From assembly GCA_946811695.1 (NCBI GenBank), contig OX328127.1, positions 48,521,783 through 48,585,782 of the forward strand: 64,000 bases of DNA. Direction: 5' to 3'. Shown in pieces: positions 48,332 through 58,494 of the stretch. Origin of the DNA: Gonocerus acuteangulatus (taxonomy: Eukaryota > Arthropoda > Insecta > Hemiptera > Coreidae). The notes below the pieces were generated by a model, which saw only the letters and a list, made by a program, of their open reading frames with translations, had not been told where the DNA came from and made no database searches. Positions within the stretch are counted from its first letter, which is position 1. Each line of letters opens with the position of its first letter. Made by a program: the position numbers and the translations under genes.

Positions 48332-49070
48332 AACATTTAGTCCAAGAGCTGGTAACACACTTTTAAAGTGTTTTATGTGCCTTGAAATTGTGCTATAGTG
48401 GGTCTCTAGTGTAGATAAAAAGTTAAGTATGTGGTTGCTGGATTTACCTTGAAACACCAGGTACTGCGCATGGTAATCAGTAACAAACTATGGGCCAAAA
48501 ATAGTGTTTTATTCAGAAGCCATAATTCTTTAATGTAAAATTAAGGCAATTCTATAATGAATAATATATAAGGTAGACACTTTTAAGTGGGATACATATA
48601 AAAACAAAACTGAAGTGGGTTTTTTGTAATATTAAATGAAGTCTCTTCTTCACACTGCTATTTAAACACCATAATTGAAAATAATTACAAAAGGGCAGAC
48701 ACTTTTTGTGAGGTTTAGTAATCAGCAGACATGAAAATAAATTCAGCCGATGATAGACTGCAATGCACTGCGTGAACCGTAAGAGTGAGAGAGCACCAAT
48801 CATCTGGACAGGACAGTTGTGGCTGTTCTATAAATAAAGCAACTTGCCTTAATTATACATTAAAGATTGTTGGCTTCTGAATAAAATACCATTTTAGTGA
48901 CATATTTTTTGAACACCTTTCCCCTATGTGCAGTACCTGGTGTTCCAAGGTATGTCCAGGATACACATATATGCCTTACCTATCCACGACATGCAATACA
49001 CCAAAATTCCAAGGTGCATAAAACACTTCATGAAATGTGCGTTACCAGCTATCCGACTAAATGGTGACAG
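48332..49070. repeat. Inverted pair of the 5'-UTR-like repeat
   Basis: 48332-48560 is the inverse and 48835-49070 the direct copy of the repeat at 34318-34566 (shared CAGTACCTGGTGTTCCAAGG). They are separated by 275 bp containing an unassigned 83-codon minus-strand frame. Confidence 0.75.
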
Positions 49071-49589
49071 TCAGAGGATATAACTATCCCAGACAAAAGG
49101 AAGCATATGGCAGAATATAATGATTAAATTATTATGGATATTAAATTAATAAAAAATTGCATGGAAAATTTAATTACTTATTCATTTATTAGAACACCAC
49201 AATTCACGTGACTTCCTCTTCTTATAAAAATAATATTTTAATACATTAATTTATCTGCAAAAAAATAGCATACAAAAGAAATATTATAAGAAGAATAACT
49301 TTATTAAAAAAAAAATTAAAGTGAGGCTGCCCAAATTAATAGGGTTGCTAAACCATACAGCTCTTATAATAATAAAATAATGTTTCAAAATGTGGCGAAA
49401 ATTAATTCATTTATATGATTATAAACATTTATATAATTTATTATGTACATCTATCTATATGCGAATAAAACAATAAGTTAAATATAACAACATTTAATAT
49501 AATATTTTAATAATATTTGCATATGTATGTGAGAGAATTAATTTCAAGTTCATAAATTTAAGTCCTTTACAAAATGACATTGTTCACAA
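49071..49589. other. No recognised gene
   Basis: Very AT-rich. Confidence 0.4.
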
Positions 49590-50830
49590 AGGAGTTTTTA
49601 ATGTTCTTTTTGGAACTTTAAACTCCACTTAAATCTACATATTCTGCATATGGAGACTCTTCTGTACCATCTTTTTTCTTTCTCGATTTCCAGTATAATA
49701 CATTACCAAATAACCTAATAAGAAAACCAGTGGTGGATTTTCCTTCTAAATGATCATTTAAGAATAGTCTCTACATCCATCTGTTCAACATTTAGACCCA
49801 TTTGATATCTTCAAGTTTCTTATTTCAACAAAATCTCAAGCATTATTTTGTTTCAAACTATCTATTTCTCTATCCCAAAAATCACAATCGCTTGAACTTT
49901 ATCAGATTCGCCCTCAGCCAATCCAATACAGCTTATGTTTTCTTGGATAACATCAACATGCCTAGCGACAATGATTTTATTATTCAAAAGTACTTTATAT
50001 CCCACTTCACTATACTCGATTAAAATTCACATATTCACCTTTTTATCCCATTTAGAAGTTATTATTTGTTCTGGTTTCCTAACAAAATTTTTACAACCAT
50101 ATAAATTAAAGTTAGAAGTATCTGGTTTCTTTCCAAAACAGATTTCATAGGGTATTTTATTGTCAATGGTGTTAGCTAAAGAGGGATTTTTCAAATAAGT
50201 TGCTGCACAAACCATTTCTGGCCAACATTTTTTTCTACAATATCTTCTGCCAGTAAGCAATGAGATATATTCATAATTGTTCTAGTAAATCACACCGTTT
50301 AACTCATGAATTCATGGGGCAGGAATTAATTTTGATACCCTTTTTTTTGGTAGTCATAATTCTTACTATTTAATATTCCTTACCAATGTCACACCTCATA
50401 ATACCAATTTCCTAAGTTTTCAACCTCATTTACTTATTGAACAAAGGAATGAAAAACTTCTGTTTTAGGTTTAATAGTTTAAATCCTAGCAATCTTACTA
50501 TTTATTTATTTATACATCAGTGAGACCGCGACAAAGGGAATTCATCACTAAACACTTAAATAACAATAAACAATACTGAACAATTATGAAGAAATTAACA
50601 TGAGGGCAATCTTACTATAATCATCTATAAATGAAACAAAATATTTTTCACCTTTGAGACTCATAGTTAAAAAAAGGTCCACATCAGTGTAAACAATTCC
50701 AAAATACTTTTAGCCTTGTTCTTATTGTTTTCCAAAGGGACACGGTCCATTTTACAATACAAGTTTTATAAATTTATAACATGTCCAGATAAACTGATTC
50801 TTTACTCCCTTAAATGTACTTGAAGTTGAA
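49590..50830 (-). pseudogene. Ty1/copia pol remnant with an internal deletion
   Basis: In minus-strand order: KMDRVPLENNKNKAKSILEL (linker before integrase); integrase start TDVDLF and KYFVSFIDDYSKIA; integrase middle RCDIGKEY and KKGIKINSCPMNS; RTIMNISHCLLAEDIVEK; NKIPYEICFGKKPDTSNFNL with LYGCKNFV; GYKVLLNNKIIVARHVDVIQ; then RT start MDVETIFLNDHLEG joined directly to an RNase H end (KSTTGFLIRLFGNVLYWKSR ... EESPYAEYVDLS). The order gag-pre, integrase, RT, RNase H is that of Pseudoviridae. Most of RT is deleted and many frameshifts exist. A 104-bp insertion interrupts the integrase. Confidence 0.85.
50502..50605 (-). mobile_element. Short retroposon tail inserted in the copia integrase
   Basis: GCAATCTTACTAT occurs on both sides (50489-50501, 50606-50618), an exact 13-bp TSD. 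The insert read on the minus strand ends in TAAATAAATAAA, as expected of a 5'-truncated LINE or SINE tail, but its family is unknown. Confidence 0.8.
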
Positions 50831-51534
50831 AACTTGATTCCTTGATGTTTCATTTCAGTTTTTTGAATTAAATAAAGTTAAGCGTTTTTCCACATACTAC
50901 AACCCTCTCCATCAAATACCAGTACAAACATATTCATTTATTAATTTAAGAGAAACAGCGAGTGAGAGATTACTTCATAACCGACATTCATATAACCGAC
51001 ATTGCAACCTTCCTTCTCTACTATAGAAATAATATAAAAGCGCCTCTTAATAAAAGTATTGAAAATATTGAAGTTTTGAATAGAAACATGAATACTTACT
51101 TATATGATATTAGTCCAAATTATGATTAGATAAACACAGAACATTTTTATGATATACTTACTTATACGATATTACTCCATATTCTGGTTAGAGCCCAGTG
51201 TTGCCCTAGGCAATCAAATCAAAATAGATTTGATATGAAGAAAATTGATCTGATATTAAGAAAATTGATCTTAAAATCAGATCTTGTCCAAACTCTGAGA
51301 ATATAAACCTACCATTTAGATAAACAAACAATATAAACAAAATAAAAGTAATCAGTTATTTTGCAAAAGAAAAACTTTTCGCCCAAAAAAAAAGAAAAAA
51401 AGTTTTGTATTGCCTTTCTTCTTTGAAGAAGTTGCAACACTGGAAGAAAATGGCTATTTCGGAGAATTTACTCCTTCATAAATGACATTTTCGAAGGCGT
51501 AACTCCCGAACTGTGAATCCTAGAAGATTTTGAG
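50831..51534. other. No recognised gene
   Basis: AT-rich. Confidence 0.4.
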
Positions 51535-51655
51535 CTAGACTACGTGATTTCCCGGTTCAAGACGTATCTATGTGCGAAGTTTGGTCAATATCAGTCAAAC
51601 GATGTGGATTTGTATAAGGAACAAACAAACAGAAAAACAGAACACGTGATTTTTA
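51535..51655 (-). repeat. Single unit of the 130-bp foldback-element repeat
   Basis: CGAAGTTTGGTCAATATCAG, TCAAACGATGTGGATTTG and TATAAGGAACAAACAAACAG match the arrays at 7975 and 38640. Confidence 0.7.
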
Positions 51656-51984
51656 TATATATAGATTATAAGTAAAACCTCGACAAAAAAAGGGAGTCTA
51701 GGTTAAATTATATAGGTTTAAATTTCAGGTCTATTCATCTGTGCGCTGTGCTTAGATATTTTGTAGGAAGATAGCGCTTTATCTCAAATTACAGTCTGTT
51801 GAAGCAAATTTGTTGCAAAGGCGAGCGTGTAAGAATTTTGCATGAAATCGCTTCACAATATCTCCAAAGCATTAAAGTTATGAAACCTGTAGTGAGTGTT
51901 GAAATATTAAAGCATAATGCCTTTCGTCCTAGCAATTATTCCAAAGTTTTGGATTCTGAAAAAGCGAAAAACAAGAAGAGTACA

Positions 51985-52270
51985 TAGTAGGTTTGACGGA
52001 TCAAGTCGATCTTAAGACTATTACATGTGCTTCCTACATTTCAGGAAGCAAGGTTTGTTTAAATTTTAAGTATAAGAACGAGGGAGATGAATTAGACAAC
52101 CAACAACGGAATAGAAATATTCATGGTTCTGATATTTTATAATGTTTCCAAGAGCCACCGAAAAAAAAAGTAATGTCTAATGATTTCTCTTCGATTCCTA
52201 ATGAAGAGATCAGAGAAGCTCAGAATAAGATAGAAATAGTTTCATTACATGAAAATAAACAGCATTGCTG
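51985..52270 (+). pseudogene. Second non-LTR ORF1 remnant
   Basis: The plus strand reads IVGLTDQVDLKTITCASYIS, GSKVCLNFKYKNEGDEL and, after a stop, KKKVMSNDFSSIPNEEI. This parallels the IVGAKNIKFASYISGGR part of the ORF1 remnant at 34567 and the conserved P-x-K-K/R-x-x-x-S-N region. No zinc knuckle or ORF2 follows in frame. Confidence 0.6.
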
Positions 52271-52389
52271 AAAATGGGTAGTTCTGCGTGTGTGAATAAA
52301 ATATGTTCGTGGCACCCGAGTTCTTTGATCCCTCTCCAAATTACGAGCCAACTAATGTTCAAAACAACTTTTGTATATTAATTAAAGTT

Positions 52390-52575
52390 GTCTTGTTAAG
52401 GATGGACCCAGTTTCCAGGGCCGCTGCTTTACATCCATGAGCTTGTAGCCGAGGGTCTGTTCGGTGGGACCAGGCCGACCAGACCCTCCAAGCTCATGGA
52501 CCCTTTGCTCCTGAGGGCCCACGAAACCGGAAGACCCACCCCCACTCGACCGGCATCAGCAGGGTCACCCCCACC
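52390..52575. other. GC-rich block with a strong hairpin
   Basis: An isolated GC-rich segment in AT-rich surroundings. CCATGAGCTTG ... AGGGTCTG pairs with CAGACCCT ... CAAGCTCATGG (about 52435-52502), giving 19 paired positions with one asymmetric internal loop and a 20-nt apical loop. There is no open frame. It lies downstream of the minus-strand non-LTR relic and could be its 3' UTR, or a separate structured repeat. Confidence 0.55.
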
Positions 52576-52759
52576 ACCCCAATCAATAATAGTTTATGTT
52601 TAAATGAGGCTGATTCTGTGGATTAATATGTTTTAGAATTAATTATAAAGAAATTGTTGCTATTTAATTCACATGTTTCAGCAAATATATTTCTAAAATG
52701 ACATCATAAAATTTACTTTTAGATTTTTCTTTCGGTAATATTTTAACTATTTAATTTTT

Positions 52760-53065
52760 TTAAATTAATTGGTTATTTTTTAGAAAAAGTAATAATTTAT
52801 TGACTTGAATGGGACTGTTACCAAAAATTTCCTCGAAATCTGAGGGGAGCTGAAATTCTTCTCTTTGTTCTTTACAAACTCGACACTCAATAAAAATATG
52901 CATGACAGTTATAAATACTCCGCATGTTGGGCAAATGGGCTGTGCCTCTCTGGTCATCAGATATCCATGAGTCAATCCGTAACTTTGACGTCAAATATAT
53001 GGCGCAGTCTGGAAGTGCACACGAGAATTGTTGATGTTCGAGAAACCACGAAGGAAATAGGTTGT
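52760..53065 (-). pseudogene. Jockey-type non-LTR ORF2 C-terminal relic
   Basis: The minus strand reads LRHIFDVKVTD, then after a one-base slip LTHGYLMTREAQPICPTCGV and FITVMHIFIECRVCKEQRE, ending at a stop at 52760. The L-T-H-x-Y-L-M ... C-x-x-C ... V-x-H-I-x-x-E-C pattern is the C-terminal Cys/His motif that closes ORF2 of Jockey/I-clade elements. The RT domain is not present in the window next to it. Confidence 0.72.
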
Positions 53066-53394
53066 TCAAATATCTATTCATATAATGCTTAAGGTTTCTT
53101 CAATTCATTGCGTGCTTTTTTTCATGGTTTCAGTGGTCCTTTCGCTTGTAGCGGTCCCTAGCGTTGTGACAATGTAGGTTGTTCTCAAATATCCCTAAAA
53201 CTATAAAAAAAAATCGGAGAAAATGGAAGTGAACATTCCATAAGCCGCAAGCATTTTCGTAAAGGAAATTTTACGCGTAAATTTTTATAGGACCATCTTA
53301 GTCGGAGAAAACGGTTCTTGTATTATCGTTCAATTGAATGCGAAACGTTTAGTGTTTCTATTCAAATTTTTGAAATCATACTATAAATAAGCAT

Positions 53395-53450
53395 CATATG
53401 ATAACACGCTAGTATTACGCAGTTCTTGCTAGAAGGACTATTTTATATAG
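53395..53450. repeat. Decayed HINE-terminus-like sequence
   Basis: ACACGCTAGTATTACGCAGT followed by TCTTGCTAGAAGGACTATTT is similar to the HINE end (CGCGCTAAGATGACGCAGTT ... GAGTCGGACTTTT). A similar relic is at 42300-42352. Confidence 0.3.
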
Positions 53451-54008
53451 ATGCGCAATAACGAGTTTTCTAACAAAATAATTTTAAAAAAATAGGCAAT
53501 AGTTCATTCATTAAAATGAAAAGAACTTTTACTTACTAGTCGTAAGTAAAACTGCCCTTCTGGTTTCACGGCTATTGATCCCTCTTCAAGGGCATTAAGA
53601 CTCGTTAAAACAAAAATTCACACCCTAACCATAGGAAGGCGAAGCTTCTGCTACAAGATCCATGTTATGTTTTTATTTTATTGGTTAAACTTCTCCATAT
53701 TATATAAAAATAAATTTACAGCAGAATATCACAAATAAAAATTGCTTAGACAGCATTTCAAATAAGCCACGCTCTTTATGAGTGGATTAACGAATGACAT
53801 ACTTCTTCTACTTAACGAATTCCTGATTAGAGACGGGCTAATGAATTTTTCAGATTCTACAGACAAATTCTTTGAGATTAACATCTGTGCTGCTATTTAC
53901 GTGTTGACATAAATATGAAACCGTTAACACCAGCGTCAGGAATGCAGTTTCTGACACAGTTGGTGCAGAAGATTTGATGAAAGTTCAATTATAATTCTTT
54001 CATATACA
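53451..54008. other. No recognised gene
   Basis: AT-rich, no frames of note. Confidence 0.4.
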
Positions 54009-54017
54009 AATCCAAAT

Positions 54018-54222
54018 GCCAACGGCCATAGCCACGTTGAATGCGCAAGAACCCGGTGATCACCGAAGTTAAGCAACGTCGGGCGTGGCTTGTACCCGAA
54101 AGGGTAACCCACCACGTCCAGTTAGCATTATAAAAGGGTGGCAACCTGTAGATAGCCCGCGGGTAATAGCCCAGATGTTGATACGGCTTTAAACAAAAAA
54201 AAAAAAGAAAAAAAAAAAGAAG
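54018..54222 (+). mobile_element. 5S-rRNA-derived SINE
   Basis: It opens GCCAACGGCCATAGCCACG and continues GTGATCACCGAAGTTAAGCA ACGTCGGGC. This follows eukaryotic 5S rRNA through its internal promoter (A box region AAGTTAAGCAACGTCGGGC). After about 90 nt it leaves 5S for an unrelated body (GGGTGGCAACCTGTAGATAG) and an A-rich tail. The flanks ATACAAATCCAAAT and ATACTAATCCAAAT form a 14-bp TSD with one mismatch (exact core AATCCAAAT, 54009-54017 and 54228-54236). The TSD and A-tail show retroposition, so this is a SINE (5S/SINE3 type), not a 5S gene. Confidence 0.87.
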
Positions 54223-54600
54223 ATACTAATCCAAATATCTACATTTATTCAGAATTCCCTAAGAAATGTTTTTATGCTAGATATTTCCAATTGTATCAAA
54301 GGAGATTGTAAACAGTTAGTTATGTAATTCCTATAACTCCTCTTGAGCCCATTGTCAATTATTAAGTGTTTATATTGACAAAGCAATCACGGTCCTTAAT
54401 TGGCATTGACTCTTGCACGTGGATTAATTTCCTTGCCACGTGGAAATCCAATTTTCAGCCATCTCGATAACTCACAAACCCGCCTTCAGAACTTAATTAA
54501 TTCATTTATTTTCAAAAACCATGAACCTGGAAACCAGATTATTTGCAAATAGTTGCCCAATAATGATAATTTATAAAAATTACCTATTTTTGGTCAGCTG

Positions 54601-54603
<3 letters not shown>

Positions 54604-54653
<50 letters not shown>

Positions 54654-54817
54654 GGCGCATCTACATCTAGGTCATTAGCGCCGATATCCAGGGTGCAGCG
54701 AGGAATTTTACCAGCGAGCCGTGGGATGATAAAATTCCTGCCGGAGGTTGGGAATCGAACCCACCATCTCCCGCTTATGAATCCAAGGCGCTAGCCATTA
54801 GACCACGGGAGACCCCC
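54604..54817 (-). mobile_element. tRNA(Glu)-like SINE with exact 12-bp TSD
   Basis: On the minus strand GGGTCTCCCGTGGTCTAATG (A box) and GGTGGGTTCGATTCCCAAC (B box) form a tRNA-like head. A body with GGCAGGAATTTTATCATCCC and GATATCGGCGCTAATGACC follows, then about 48 A's (T's on the plus strand, 54604-54651). GTCAGCTGTCTT flanks it exactly (54593-54604 and 54818-54829). The long tail and perfect TSD suggest recent insertion. Confidence 0.92.
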
Positions 54818-54876
54818 GTCAGCTGTCTTAACGAAAATCTCTATTTTTTTTCATGTGTTTAATTAATTTATAAAGG

Positions 54877-55090
54877 CCCGGTGGCCGTGAGAGTTAAGGC
54901 GTCAGCACTTAACACTCCGTGCCAAGGGTCGTGGGTTCGATTCCCACTAGGGGTGGTGGCTTTTCTTTGGAAAAAAGAAAAAAAGGCATCAGCCATATCC
55001 TGGCTGGAATAGTGTGGTAACCTATAGATAACCTGTCCTAAAATTCCGAGTTAATTATATTGGATGTTAAAATTTAAATAAATAATAAAT
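54877..55090 (+). mobile_element. tRNA(Leu/Ser)-like SINE
   Basis: GGCCCGGTGGCCGTGAGAGT and TAAGGCGTCAGCACTTAACA form the A-box half. GGTCGTGGGTTCGATTCCCA is the B box. The body has GGTAACCTATAGATAACC and the tail is A/T-rich. It is the best preserved of three family members in the window (others at 6334 and 42495). Confidence 0.88.
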
Positions 55091-56968
55091 AATTTTCAAA
55101 GCTTGAACGAAAATCAAGGTTTATAATGTTATATAACAAATATCTCCTTCTTTCTTTCACATCCTTTAAAACCCTTAGTCTACAGCATTAAATTTAAATT
55201 TTACCTTAAATAATTTCTATGTAAGCTCTATTTTTTTAAAAAGATTTTTAAATCTCAAAGCTCCGTCCTGACTTTTTTTCCGTTTTATATGGCGTAGAGA
55301 TTATAATAAGTGGCTTTTTCGTTTACTTTTTATACCACTTTATTTCACATTTTTCTCTAATTGATTCGTGATCTTGTCACCTTTTCAGGAACTATCAAGG
55401 CCTAAACCTCCATAATAGCCTATTTCTATTTTAGAGCCTTGTATTAGGTCCAAGGTTGTTTTAATTTTTTTGATACAATTTTTATATTTAAAATTCGCAC
55501 CCTAAAATCGATATTTTAGGCTGTGCACAATTGCCACTTGTGTTTGATTCACTCGCTTATCCTGTTAAAAAGTGAGTCCTGGCTTATTTTCTGATTAAAA
55601 TTATCAAATTAGCAGCTGATCATGATATGTTTAATATTATGTAGAATAATTTTTTTTTAAATTGTTTATTTACAGAAATTATTATATATTTTTTTCTTTT
55701 TTTACGAATTTCATTTCCGTTTTTTATCAACAAAAATGTATTGTTCTTTATTAACTTTGCTTCCTCCGTCTATTTTTTCAAAATTCAAAAATTCTAAAAA
55801 ACAAATTTTACAAACGATTTTTATTCTAGTATAACTAGATGGTTAAAAAAAAATAAACTACTGGCGCTATCAGGATAAACCACTCACGCTACAAGATACT
55901 AAGGATTAGTGTACGTTGGTTGTTTATAATCCATGTACTCGAAGTCTACTTGTCGCTAACACCGTCTATAGAAAAACGGCTGGAGCAAATTTATATACCT
56001 AATATTATGTGAATATTTCATTTTATTTTTGTCTTAATATTATTTTTGCTTTTATCTATTATATTGACAGGGCAAATGACTGCCCTTTCCTAAAGCATAG
56101 TCTATTGTAACTTATTAAAATAACTCCTTATTTCATAATTTTTTTCTATGAAAATATTTTAAAATTTAAATATTTACAGATTGCAAATATTTTCGGCATT
56201 AAGGCATTCGGACAAATCGGTATTCCAAATACAAACATCGAGTTCTTTAATCTGAAAGATTAAAGAAAATTTATGAATTGGAGAAAACTTGAGCGAGTTA
56301 AAGTGAGAAGCCTGTGCATAGAATAATACTTAAAGTTTGTTGGCTCTAAGTTTCTGTATTAGAAAATCATATTCAACGAACTCTCTCTCAGCCTTTGGTA
56401 ACTTTCGTATGAAGGTGCATTAACACTAGACTTGTATAAGAAGGCTTTTCGCTTCATAGTAATAAGCCATTCTCAGTAACTCGGAGAAAAATTGAAGGGT
56501 TGTCAAAGAAAATCGACTTTCCTTCAATAATTAATTTATGAAATACTTGATTGAGCCTTTGTAGCGCAACATCGAACTCCCATTTTCTTTAATAGAGGTG
56601 GTTTATCACGATTATAAACTGAGACAAATAAACTCTAATATTAATACAATGACATGGGAAAATACTAGAAAAATATAATAAATGGAGGAAACAATTATAA
56701 ATAAAACATAATACAAAAAAATCGAGATTTATACATATTATTGGATATTGAGAGTGCGCTTTTTAAATCGGGAATATTTACTGTAAAATGTAAGAAGTCA
56801 AATTCGTTCACAACAAAGTTTATTTTTCGCTCTAAGCGCTTTCAGCAGCTCTTGCTACCATCTTCAGGGCTTATAACCAGTTCGGCTTCACTGCTGAGGG
56901 CTGAGGGGCTAACTATATCATTTGAAATTGGCAGAAGGACACCTTGTGCCAATTTTAAAAGAGATATG

Positions 56969-56971
<3 letters not shown>
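55091..56971. other. No recognised gene
   Basis: AT-rich. Only the short 76-codon frame at 56741-56971 appears, overlapping a Penelope-tail-like sequence, and it is not convincing as a gene. Confidence 0.4.

Positions 56972-57019
<48 letters not shown>
56972..57019. repeat. (TA)n microsatellite
   Basis: About 48 bp. It abuts the SINE-like unit at 57020; another (TA)n (57347-57370) closes the other side. Confidence 0.95.
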
Positions 57020-57021
<2 letters not shown>

Positions 57022-57346
57022 AATCAGTCCCATAACAGGCCACGTGGACCCTAAGGGGCAGATACTATAGAGGTATCTAATTCATGACCATACGGCACAC
57101 TAGGGAGATAGTGTGGTCAGTACTATGCTCCGTCCGCCTGATTTTCCCCTTGGCAGCTTCGACTGCCTAGAGTCATTAGCACCCATGGTACCCATTATTA
57201 AATTAATTAAAGGCTGGGTTGGCCTAGGGTCGGCCAGGGAGGCCGAATTCAACCCATGAACGAAGACACTAGAAGAAAAAATCATTAGTGCTTGCTCGGG
57301 ATTTGAGCTCAGGCCTCCAGCTTATTAGTCCAGTGCTCAACCACTG
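57020..57346 (-). mobile_element. Third tRNA-like SINE family
   Basis: On the minus strand ATATCAGTGGTTGAGCACTG (A-box-like) and GGCCTGAGCTCAAATCCCG (B-box-like) form the head. A GC-richer body (GGTTGAATTCGGCCTCCCTG) and an end in CTTAGGGTCCACGTGGCC follow. It is flanked on both sides by (TA)n, consistent with insertion into a TA microsatellite. There is no second copy in the window, so the family call rests on the tRNA-like boxes. Confidence 0.6.
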
Positions 57347-57370
57347 ATATATATATATATATATATATAT

Positions 57371-57718
57371 GTCATTTTTTTCTTTTTGCATGTCGGCTGC
57401 TGGTAAGTTGGCTTTAATTCGTTCCAATATTTGAGTTAGTTGGTTAAGTAGAAACTATATAAGTACAGATGCACTTATATGAAGAAAGTAGTTCCAATTT
57501 AAACATCTATTGAAGCCAAACATAAATCATAAACTAAATCTAAATTTGATTGTGATATAATTTTTATAAAAATTCATATTTAGTAGAGTTATTTCAAATA
57601 TTCATATGTACGCTCTCAAACACACAAATTATAAACCGTTACAAGTTTTCTCATAGCTTCTAAAAAAAAAAAGTAAAAAAAAATAAAAAAAAAAAAAATA
57701 AAAATAAAAGAGTACCGG

Positions 57719-57758
<40 letters not shown>

Positions 57759-57845
57759 CATGCGGTGAATAATTCGTGTAGTTGTTTGCACGGTAGGGCG
57801 TTGACGACCTTGGGGTTCTTTCGCCAAAAAATACCACAAACAAAC
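57371..57845. other. No recognised gene
   Basis: AT-rich, with a poly-A/T-rich segment (57660-57715) and (TA)n at 57723-57757. Confidence 0.45.
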
Positions 57846-57858
57846 ATAGCTTCTGTCA
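57846..57858 (+). repeat. Left TSD of the Penelope insertion
   Basis: ATAGCTTCTGTCA, repeated exactly at 63177-63189. Confidence 0.9.
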
Positions 57859-57923
57859 AGGTAGGGATTGTCGGGGTTCGGTCACTGCTATTTAATAAAA
57901 CTACATAAAAATGGTTTTATTGT

Positions 57924-57962
57924 GCCGACGTTTCGGCTTGAACTTCAACCCTTCATCAGGGC
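57924..57962 (-). ncRNA. Hammerhead ribozyme motif, left arm
   Basis: Minus strand: GCC, then CTGATGA (complement of 57953-57959), stem II (GGGTTGA / TCAAGCC with one mismatch), GAAAC, GTC (complement of 57927-57929) and GGC. This is a type-I hammerhead with a 2-bp stem III (AC/GU) lacking a loop. Penelope-like elements are known to carry minimal hammerheads of this kind that act mainly as dimers. The stem II mismatch may weaken this copy. Confidence 0.72.
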
Positions 57963-57996
57963 TGTAAAAAACAAGTAGGACGGATGTAATACTGAA

Positions 57997-58001
<5 letters not shown>

Positions 58002-58052
<51 letters not shown>
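58002..58052. repeat. (TA)n microsatellite in the left Penelope 3' UTR
   Basis: About 51 bp; absent from the corresponding place of the right arm (63000-63010). Confidence 0.95.
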
Positions 58053-58055
<3 letters not shown>

Positions 58056-58494
58056 TACATACACAAATACACATACATATATAAATACATATATTTATGG
58101 AAAAAGACAAAACATAAAATACTAGAACATAATATATAGAAGAACAATGTGCTCTAGAAGTGTTTGGATTATTAGGAAAACAGATATAAGAATAACAGAT
58201 TACATATTAGATTAGATATAAGAATAACAATATGGGCTTACCGATGGGAAGATAGAGAACTATTCCTCACAAATGCGGGATCATTTCTGACAGTTAATAC
58301 AGGGAAACATAGGAAGAAAGGAGTTGGTTAGAGGGGGGGGGGTTCTGGACCACCCAATGGACAGAGAATATAGAAGATGAAAGAAAGAGCGGCGAAAGCG
58401 GCGAAGTACAGTAAGGGGTCATAAAGTCATAAAATGTTGTGTTAATGGAAAGGGAGGCAGGTATAAAGGGCTATATTGCAGGCGGTATAGGGGA

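Noticed and set aside
54018..54110. Possible functional 5S rRNA gene
   Set aside because: Homology stops after about 90 nt, and an A-tail and TSD show it is a retroposed SINE.
54735..54817. Possible tRNA-Glu gene on the minus strand
   Set aside because: A and B boxes are present, but there is no acceptor-stem pairing at the expected place; it continues into a SINE body with an A-tail and TSD.
56826..56890. CTGAAGA ... GAAA pattern on the minus strand
   Set aside because: Only a 4-bp stem II with unpaired flank and no GUH cleavage triplet at the required place.
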